Shown one piece after another: positions 58,749 to 64,000 of a DNA stretch of 64,000 bases. The DNA is taken from the NCBI RefSeq assembly GCF_000297395.2, contig NZ_HF570108.1, forward strand, positions 5,182,636 to 5,246,635, written 5' to 3'. Under the pieces are notes generated by a model. That model made no database searches. It was not told the origin of the DNA and worked only from the letters and a program-made list of their open reading frames with translations. The translations under genes were made by a program, and so were the position numbers. The stretch is from Micromonospora lupini str. Lupac 08 (GTDB taxonomy: Bacteria > Actinomycetota > Actinomycetes > Mycobacteriales > Micromonosporaceae). Positions within the stretch are counted from its first letter, which is position 1. Each line of letters begins with the position of its first letter.

Positions 58749-59804
58749 GTGGAAGCACTCAGCCGCACCCAACGGTCGCTGGATCATGATCAGGTGCAAG
58801 GCTTCGTCGACGCGTCCTTCGGCGCGGATCGCCGAGTGGTGGACTGCGGCCCGATCCTGGGGGGCGGCTTCGCGACGGTGTGGCGGGTGACGCTCGACGA
58901 CGGGCGCGAGGTCGTGCTGAAGGTGCCGCCGCCGCCCGACGCGCCGCTGCTGCGCTACGAGCGGGGGCTCGGCGGAGCGGAGGCCCGATACTTCCGCCTC
59001 GTGGCCGCGCGCGCGCCGCAGGTGCCGGTGCCGCCGCTGCTGCACTACGGCAATGACCGGCAGCACGGCGAGTGGCTGTTCAGCGGCCTACTGCCCGGGC
59101 GGTCGCTGGAGGAGTGGTCGGGCTCCGGGCAGCCCCTCGACGACGGCCCGGCCCGACACGACTTCGGCGCGGCGATCGCCGCGCTGCACACGGTGACCGG
59201 CGACCACTACGGGTACGACGGTGGCCGGGCGAGCGGCACGACGTGGCGCGCGGCCTTCTCCGCCATGCTCGGCGACCTGCTCGCCGACGCGGCGGACTGG
59301 GGGGTGCGGCTGCCCACCTCGCCGGCGCGGATCCAGGAGCTGCCCGACCGGTACGCCTGGGTTCTGGACCAGGTGCGCAGGCCGTCGCTGCTGCACTTCG
59401 ACGGCTGGGACGGCAACGTGCTCGCCGAACCCGACCCCGAACCCGTTGGTGCCCTACGCCTGCGCGGGATCGTCGACGGTGAGCGGTACCTGTTCGGCGA
59501 TCCGCTGATGGACCTCGTGTCGCCCCTGATCTACCGGCGGGTGGAGGACGACGCGGACCATCCCTTCCTGCGCGGCTACCGCGCGGCGGCGGCCGAGCCG
59601 GTGGTCTTCGACGAGGCCACCCTGCGTCGGCTCAGTCTCTACCGTCTGCACCTGTACCTGTTGATGACTGTCGAGATGCCCAGCCGCGGAATCACCCGGG
59701 AGACCCGTCCGGACCGGTTCGAGCGGCTGGCCGACCTGCTGGATCATGAGCTGACCGAGCTGCGGCGTGCGAGTCCGTCGGCCATTGCAGGCGGTACCGG
59801 CTGA
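58749..59804 (+). CDS. Aminoglycoside phosphotransferase (APH)-like kinase
   Basis: 351-residue protein-kinase-fold phosphotransferase. VVDCGPILGGGFATVWRV is the P-loop, VVLKVPPP holds the ATP-binding Lys, LLHFDGWDGNVL is the Brenner motif with catalytic Asp and Asn, and RGIVDGERYLFGDPLMDL carries the second metal Asp region. Substrates in this family are very broad (sugars, antibiotics, choline). GTG 58749 with GGGAGAAGGG upstream. The 3' end overlaps the convergent monooxygenase gene by 113 bases. Confidence 0.85.
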   Translation: MEALSRTQRSLDHDQVQGFVDASFGADRRVVDCGPILGGGFATVWRVTLDDGREVVLKVPPPPDAPLLRYERGLGGAEARYFRLVAARAPQVPVPPLLHYGNDRQHGEWLFSGLLPGRSLEEWSGSGQPLDDGPARHDFGAAIAALHTVTGDHYGYDGGRASGTTWRAAFSAMLGDLLADAADWGVRLPTSPARIQELPDRYAWVLDQVRRPSLLHFDGWDGNVLAEPDPEPVGALRLRGIVDGERYLFGDPLMDLVSPLIYRRVEDDADHPFLRGYRAAAAEPVVFDEATLRRLSLYRLHLYLLMTVEMPSRGITRETRPDRFERLADLLDHELTELRRASPSAIAGGTG

Positions 59805-60945
59805 CGTCCTCGGAGGCGGCCACGCCGGCCTTCATGAACATCGTCAGCACGGCGTCGCGCGCCCGCCGTTCGCGGGGGCCGGTCGGGAACTTCAGGCTGC
59901 CGGTGCGGCGGGCCAGCCCGGCGACCGTGTCCACCCGCGACTCACGGAGCTGTTGGAAACGCGCGAAGGCGTCGGCGAGGTCGTCGGCGCTGGCGAGGCA
60001 CCGGGCCAGGACCACTGCGTCTTCCAGGGCCATGGAGCTGCTCTGCCCGTCGTGCGGCGGCATCGCGTGGGCCGCGTCGCCGACCAGGCACATCCGACCT
60101 CGGCTCCACCGGGCCGGAGGGTCGAGGTCGTAGACCGGCCAGCGGATGACCGGGCCGGTGCTGGCGTCGATGACGGCGGGGATCGGTGGGTGGTCGGCGC
60201 CGTGCAGCTCGGTGAGCCGCTGCCGCCATCGGTCCATCGGATCGGCTCGCGGGCCCGCTACGACGTCCCCGTCCCCGTCCCCGCTGAGCATGCTCTGGAA
60301 CCAGACCACCTCGCCGTCCGGTAGTGCCTGATAGCCGAAGAAGGCGTTGGCGCCGAACGTCAGGCGCAGCACCGGCTCCGGTGCGATCCCGTCGACCCGC
60401 GGGGCCGAGCCGCCGCCGTCGATGACTCCGGTGAACCGCGCCGACGGATGGTCGGGGAACATGGTCCGACGGGTGTGCGAGTGCACCCCGTCCGCACCGA
60501 TCAACACGTCACCGCTGTGACTCGATCCGTCGGCGAGGGTGGCGACGACCCGGTCGTGCCCGTCGTCGCGCAGCCCGACGACCCGCTCGCCCTCGACGAT
60601 GCGGACGCCGGCGCGACGGGCCGCCTCGCGCAGCACCTCGCCGAGGCGGTCGCGGCGGATCAGCGTGCTCACCTGATTGTTGCTGCCGATCTCTCGTCCC
60701 CGGTGGTCGTGGAAGGAGATGCGGTCGGTGGGCGTGCCGGCGGCGCCGACAGCGGCGAGGAGACCCAGGTCGCGCAGCACGGTACGGCCGTTGTCGGCCA
60801 GGCTCAGGTGCGACCCGAGTGGTCGCTCGCGCGCCGGCCGGGCCTCCAGAACCGTCACGCGCCACCCGATCCGGCGCAGGAAGAGACCGACGGCCGTGCC
60901 GGCGATTCCCGCGCCGACGACCACGGCGTGCGCGGGACCGATCAT
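59692..60945 (-). CDS. FAD-dependent aromatic monooxygenase (group A)
   Basis: 417-residue flavin monooxygenase of the PHBH/salicylate hydroxylase group. GAGIAGTAVGLFLRR (FAD ADP-binding), VLIGADGVHSHTRR (DG motif) and RMCLVGDAAHAMPPHDGQSSSMALEDA (GD motif; the usual GQGxN is SSS here) are in place. It would hydroxylate a ring with O2 and NADPH; substrate unknown. ATG 60945. The last about 37 residues lie in DNA that also encodes the APH C-terminus on the other strand. Confidence 0.88.
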   Translation of the reverse strand: MIGPAHAVVVGAGIAGTAVGLFLRRIGWRVTVLEARPARERPLGSHLSLADNGRTVLRDLGLLAAVGAAGTPTDRISFHDHRGREIGSNNQVSTLIRRDRLGEVLREAARRAGVRIVEGERVVGLRDDGHDRVVATLADGSSHSGDVLIGADGVHSHTRRTMFPDHPSARFTGVIDGGGSAPRVDGIAPEPVLRLTFGANAFFGYQALPDGEVVWFQSMLSGDGDGDVVAGPRADPMDRWRQRLTELHGADHPPIPAVIDASTGPVIRWPVYDLDPPARWSRGRMCLVGDAAHAMPPHDGQSSSMALEDAVVLARCLASADDLADAFARFQQLRESRVDTVAGLARRTGSLKFPTGPRERRARDAVLTMFMKAGVAASEDVSRYRLQWPTDSHAAARSAHDPAGRPAARTGPDGSPG

Positions 60946-61037
60946 GTCGGGCCACCAGTCGTCGGCAGCCCGAAAGGACCTGTCGTACCCATTTGCTCCC
61001 CCGTGTGGCGGGCGCTGTGGACACGTCCGCCGCCCCG

Positions 61038-61066
61038 ACCGTAATCACGGCGGGGACAGTGGTCAA
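61038..61066 (-). promoter_or_regulatory. Monooxygenase gene promoter
   Basis: TTGACC (61,061-61,066) and TACGGT (61,038-61,043) on the minus strand with exactly 17 bases between. About 90 bases before the monooxygenase ATG. Confidence 0.5.
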
Positions 61067-61092
61067 GGCAGCAAGATCCATCAATGTGAGGG

Positions 61093-61121
61093 TTGACACA
61101 GGCATAGACGGCCGGAATGCT
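61093..61121 (+). promoter_or_regulatory. Promoter for the condensation-domain locus
   Basis: A perfect TTGACA (61,093-61,098) followed at 17 bases by AATGCT (61,116-61,121). It points to the 7-codon frame and the condensation-domain gene, giving a leader of more than 300 bases. Confidence 0.5.
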
Positions 61122-61456
61122 GTGGGAGTCCTGCTAACCGAGGCGGGGCCACGTATCGGGGGGGATCGGTTCTTCTACTGCATTCGCCTGAGCGCGGCTC
61201 CATGGCCAGCACTGGAAGTTTCTCCGACACCGAATGCTCCGAATAGGACGGCCATCGTCCGTGTTCACCGCGGTATGCCGCAGAATGCATCCGAGGTAGG
61301 CACAGACAATTGCCGTACCAGCTCGGTCGATCGCTGGTCGGGTTGCTGCTCAGTGACTCCAACCGTCATCCGACGGTGGCACGTCATGCACCCCTATGCA
61401 CGGCGTAGGGCCACGGCCTCACTTCCGACAACCGCATTTCTTCGGGAGGTGTCGTG

Positions 61457-61480
61457 ATGAAGAACAACTCGGCCGGCTGA
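61457..61480 (+). CDS. Seven-codon open frame MKNNSAG with strong ribosome binding site
   Basis: ATG-AAG-AAC-AAC-TCG-GCC-GGC-TGA, preceded by GGGAGG at seven bases. Two consecutive AAC and one AAG are atypical enough to notice. It sits between the promoter and a terminator-like hairpin ahead of the condensation-domain gene. It may be a regulatory leader peptide or a ribosomal precursor of a modified heptapeptide (compare the microcin C precursor). It is too short for independent proof. Confidence 0.35.
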   Translation: MKNNSAG

Positions 61481-61503
61481 CACACACCAATTATCTTTCG
61501 TCC

Positions 61504-61540
61504 CGATGAGCGTGTGTCGCGTCGCGGCACACGCTCATCG
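61504..61540 (+). terminator. Hairpin between heptapeptide frame and condensation gene
   Basis: CGATGAGCGTGTG and CACACGCTCATCG: perfect 13-bp stem with an 11-base loop. No T-tract follows, so it may be an attenuator or mRNA-stabilising structure rather than a full stop. Confidence 0.6.
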
Positions 61541-61575
61541 GCAGCGCAGTCGTTCCCGCTCGGGAAGGAACAGGT

Positions 61576-62841
61576 GTGGCCCCGGAGACGACCTACCCGA
61601 TGACCCTCGGCCAACTATCGGTCTGGCGGGACATCGAAAGAATGCATCCGGAGAAGTGGTGGGAGGGCAACCTCTGCTTTTCCTGGTCGTTGCCGGAAAA
61701 TGTGACAGCCGCGGACGTCTGGAGTGCCGTCGGAGCGCTCGGCATGCGGCACACGTCGCTGCGCACGACGTTCGACGTGGAGGATCCGGCCGATCCGCGG
61801 CAGCGCGTCGCGGTGGATTCTCCCGCCGACGTGGTCGCGGCGGTACGACAGCCCGACGGCGAGACGGGGATGTCCCGGATCGAGACCGAGGAGATCCAGC
61901 GCCCGTTCACGCTCACCACCGACCTGCCGTGGCGGGTGTGGCTGACCGGGAGCGACGGCGGACCCCGCGACCTCCTGGTCGTCATCCACCACATGGCGGC
62001 CGACGGCGCGGGCATCAACACCATGGAGCGGGACTTCTACGCTCTGCTGGCCGGAGAGGCCCTGCCACCGGCACCGCAGCCGGCCGAACTCGCGACGCGG
62101 CAACGCTCCGGCGACCTGGACGCCCGACTGCTCGCCGCCGAGTCGTACTGGCGCAAGGTGCTGTCGGCGGCGCCCCGGCGGACCCCTCCCGCACCGGGGC
62201 CGGTGCTCCGGGCGACGATGCACACCGGCATCCCCGAGCCCATCCTCCGCCAGGCGGCGCGCGGCATCGGCGTCACCGTCGCGGGGGTGCTGCTCACCGC
62301 GTACTGCCGAGCCCTCATCCGGACCGGCACCACAAGCACACCGGTTCTGCTCTACCCGATGTCGTCCAACCGCTTCGACCCGGCGGTCACGTCCCTCGTC
62401 ACGTCCATGAACCAGTGGGTGCCGCTGCTCGCCGCACCGGACCCGGACGAGTCCTTCGCGCACACCGCGCGCGCCCTGTACGTCCGGAACATGCGGGCCC
62501 TCAAACACGGGGTGTACGACCCCGACTCGGTGGCGCGGATCCGCGAGGACGCCGAACGGGAGGGCGGCCCGCTCGACCCGGGATTCCACTACACGTTCCT
62601 CCTCCCCCCGATGGTGGTGCAGCCTCCGGAGACGATCCAGGAATCGCGGATCGAGTGGCACGTGCCGATCCGCTCGACCGGGCCCGGCTTCTACCTGATG
62701 GCCAACGCCGACACGACGGTCCGGTTGACCGTCCGGGTGATCCGCGAGGGCTACCGCCGCGAGGAACTCGACGCTCTGCTCGTCGCCATGCGCGACGACC
62801 TGCTGGACCTCGTCCGCGCGAACGCGGAGGCCACCGAATGA
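61576..62841 (+). CDS. Stand-alone condensation-domain protein
   Basis: 421-residue protein of the NRPS condensation superfamily. The catalytic HHMAADG motif is at 138-144, with SLRTTF near 61-66 and a latch/floor region (YPMSSNRFDPAVTSLVTSMNQWVPLL) near 260. No adenylation, carrier or thioesterase domain follows, so it must work on carrier- or free-bound substrates made elsewhere, forming an amide or ester. GTG 61576 has GGAAGGAAC upstream. Its stop overlaps the MFS ATG by four bases. Confidence 0.9.
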   Translation: MAPETTYPMTLGQLSVWRDIERMHPEKWWEGNLCFSWSLPENVTAADVWSAVGALGMRHTSLRTTFDVEDPADPRQRVAVDSPADVVAAVRQPDGETGMSRIETEEIQRPFTLTTDLPWRVWLTGSDGGPRDLLVVIHHMAADGAGINTMERDFYALLAGEALPPAPQPAELATRQRSGDLDARLLAAESYWRKVLSAAPRRTPPAPGPVLRATMHTGIPEPILRQAARGIGVTVAGVLLTAYCRALIRTGTTSTPVLLYPMSSNRFDPAVTSLVTSMNQWVPLLAAPDPDESFAHTARALYVRNMRALKHGVYDPDSVARIREDAEREGGPLDPGFHYTFLLPPMVVQPPETIQESRIEWHVPIRSTGPGFYLMANADTTVRLTVRVIREGYRREELDALLVAMRDDLLDLVRANAEATE

Positions 62842-64000
62842 CCACTACCGCGCCGCCCACCACCGCCCCGGCCACGCCGAGCCTGTGGCGTCACCGGGAC
62901 TTCATGACCCTGTGGACCGGGCAGACCCTCAGCGAGACCGGTTCCGCGGTGTCCACCCTCGCGGTCCCGCTCATCGCGGTGTCCGTGCTGAACGCGTCGA
63001 CGTTCTCGGTGAGCCTGCTGCAAGCCGCCGGGATGGCGGCGTACCTGCTCGTGGCGCTGCCGGCCGGGGTCATCGTCGACCGGATGCGCAAGCGGCGGCT
63101 CATGGTGTTCTGCAACCTGGTGCGGGCCCTCGCGATGGGCACCATTCCGCTGGCGTTCTTCGCCGGTGAGCTCACCATGGCGCAGTTGTGGCTGGTGGCG
63201 GCCCTGTGCAGCGTCTGTTCCGTCTTCTTCGAGGTCGCCTACCAGTGCTACCTGCCGGCGGTGGTGCGCTCCGACCAGCTCCTGGACGCGAACGGCAAAC
63301 TCAGCACCACGTACTCGGTGGCCCAGGTCGCGGGCATCGGGCTCGGCGGCGGACTGGTCGCGGTCTTCGGCGCGGCGCGGACGGTAGTCATCGACGCCGC
63401 CTCGTTCGCGGTCAGCGCCGTCTCGCTGCTGCTGATCCGGCGCCCGGAGCCGGAGGTCGCCGTACCGGACGGCCCCCGGCCACGGCTGCGGGAGGAGATC
63501 TCGGCCGGCTTGGCCTTCGCCTTCCGGCATCCGGTGCTGCGGAAGATCGTCGCGGCCAGCGGCACCCTCAACGTGTTCAGTCAGGTGATCTACGCCCTCT
63601 CGGTCATCTACCTGGTCCGGGTCCTCGAGCTGACGCCGGCCGAGGTCGCCGTGCAACTGGCGCTGGGCACGGCCGGCGGCATCGCCGGCGGGCTCGCCTC
63701 GGGCCGGCTGGCTCGACGGATCGGCACCGCCCGCATCATCTGGGTCTCCCTGCTCGGGCTCGGCTGGACGATGCTGCTGGTGCCGCTGGCCGAGCCCGGC
63801 TGGCGGGTCGCGTTCTACACCGTCGGGATGACCGGCTTCGCCGCGCTCTGCGCGATCTACAACGCGGCCCAGATCAGCTACCGGCAGCAGATGTGCCCGC
63901 CGGAACTGCTCGGCCGCCTCACCGCCGGGGTCCGCTGGATCGTCTGGGGCGCCCTGCCGATCGGCGCGGTCCTCGGCGGCGTGCTGGGCACCTGGCTCGG
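62838..64000 (+). CDS. MFS exporter (EntS/MFS_3 type), runs off the window
   Basis: Truncated by the window edge after about 387 residues. LWRHRDFMTLWTGQTLSETGSAVSTLAVPL at the N-terminus and ALPAGVIVDRMRKRRLMV (motif A) mark the MFS_3/enterobactin-exporter type, with at least 10 hydrophobic helices so far. Translational coupling to the condensation gene suggests it exports that enzyme's product. Confidence 0.9.
   Translation, partial: MTTTAPPTTAPATPSLWRHRDFMTLWTGQTLSETGSAVSTLAVPLIAVSVLNASTFSVSLLQAAGMAAYLLVALPAGVIVDRMRKRRLMVFCNLVRALAMGTIPLAFFAGELTMAQLWLVAALCSVCSVFFEVAYQCYLPAVVRSDQLLDANGKLSTTYSVAQVAGIGLGGGLVAVFGAARTVVIDAASFAVSAVSLLLIRRPEPEVAVPDGPRPRLREEISAGLAFAFRHPVLRKIVAASGTLNVFSQVIYALSVIYLVRVLELTPAEVAVQLALGTAGGIAGGLASGRLARRIGTARIIWVSLLGLGWTMLLVPLAEPGWRVAFYTVGMTGFAALCAIYNAAQISYRQQMCPPELLGRLTAGVRWIVWGALPIGAVLGGVLGTWL

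Larger units (their letters stand above)
60946..61575. other. Long divergent leader region
   Basis: Over 600 bases of lower GC with no large gene. It contains two divergent promoters (61,038-61,121), a leader of about 330 bases, a 7-codon frame and a strong hairpin (all listed separately). A 60-residue frame at 61,275-61,457 has atypical codon use and is not called. Confidence 0.6.

Noticed and set aside
61275..61457. 60-residue Cys-containing frame before the heptapeptide, as a peptide precursor
   Set aside because: No ribosome binding site, low third-position GC and no leader/core pattern. Its stop merely overlaps the ATG of the short frame.

Overview
The window is high-GC actinobacterial DNA. 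Third-codon positions are almost always G or C, and GTG starts and 4-base stop/start overlaps are common. Gene content (actinobacterial-length S1 and PolA, an ANTAR response regulator, a 2-kb TPR-rich CHAT protein family, a secreted CBM2-linked rhamnogalacturonan lyase) fits Micromonosporaceae, most likely Micromonospora. That placement is an inference. Nothing plasmid-like, no complete insertion sequence and no CRISPR array was seen.

Positions 1-26,000 are mostly chromosomal core. They hold an NlpC/P60 hydrolase, a TerC membrane protein behind a manganese (yybP-ykoY) riboswitch, a translationally coupled PnuC/NadR-like nicotinamide riboside salvage pair, and uvrB. They also hold a CoaE-GrpB fusion, rpsA, a Uma2/DUF2945/DUF3140 cluster, polA, a complete five-gene branched-chain amino acid ABC transporter (livK-H-M-G-F), an ANTAR response regulator, and tRNA-Leu(CAA) followed by a free-standing LAGLIDADG-type protein.

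Positions 26,000-47,800 hold metabolic genes: a gamma-family PLP trans-sulfuration enzyme divergent from an Lrp/AsnC regulator, a luciferase-like monooxygenase, the rhamnogalacturonan lyase divergent from an aromatic amino acid decarboxylase, an Rrf2/TSUP pair, YceI, a pyruvate kinase/TesB operon, a berberine-bridge-type oxidase, and a 1342-residue TPR-CHAT protein. Intergenic DNA here is rich in short tandem repeats and long inverted repeats.

Positions 47,800-64,000 are more accessory. They hold a secreted lipase, a TetR/MFS efflux pair sharing three near-identical palindromic operators, a SEC-C gene with a broken partial copy 1 kb away, and a small-protein island around a minimal GntR regulator (54,634-57,815). 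At the right edge is a candidate natural-product locus: an APH-type kinase, an FAD monooxygenase, divergent promoters, a 7-codon open frame with a strong ribosome binding site, a 13-bp hairpin, a stand-alone condensation-domain protein and an MFS exporter running off the end. This layout recalls microcin C-type loci but lacks the diagnostic adenylating enzyme within the window.

The most unusual global pattern is tandem repetition at gene 3' ends. Arrays with unrelated units of 22-25, 24 and 29 bp each begin inside the last codons and stop codon of a transcriptional regulator (AsnC, Rrf2 and TetR). A fourth array of 35-bp units follows the decarboxylase.
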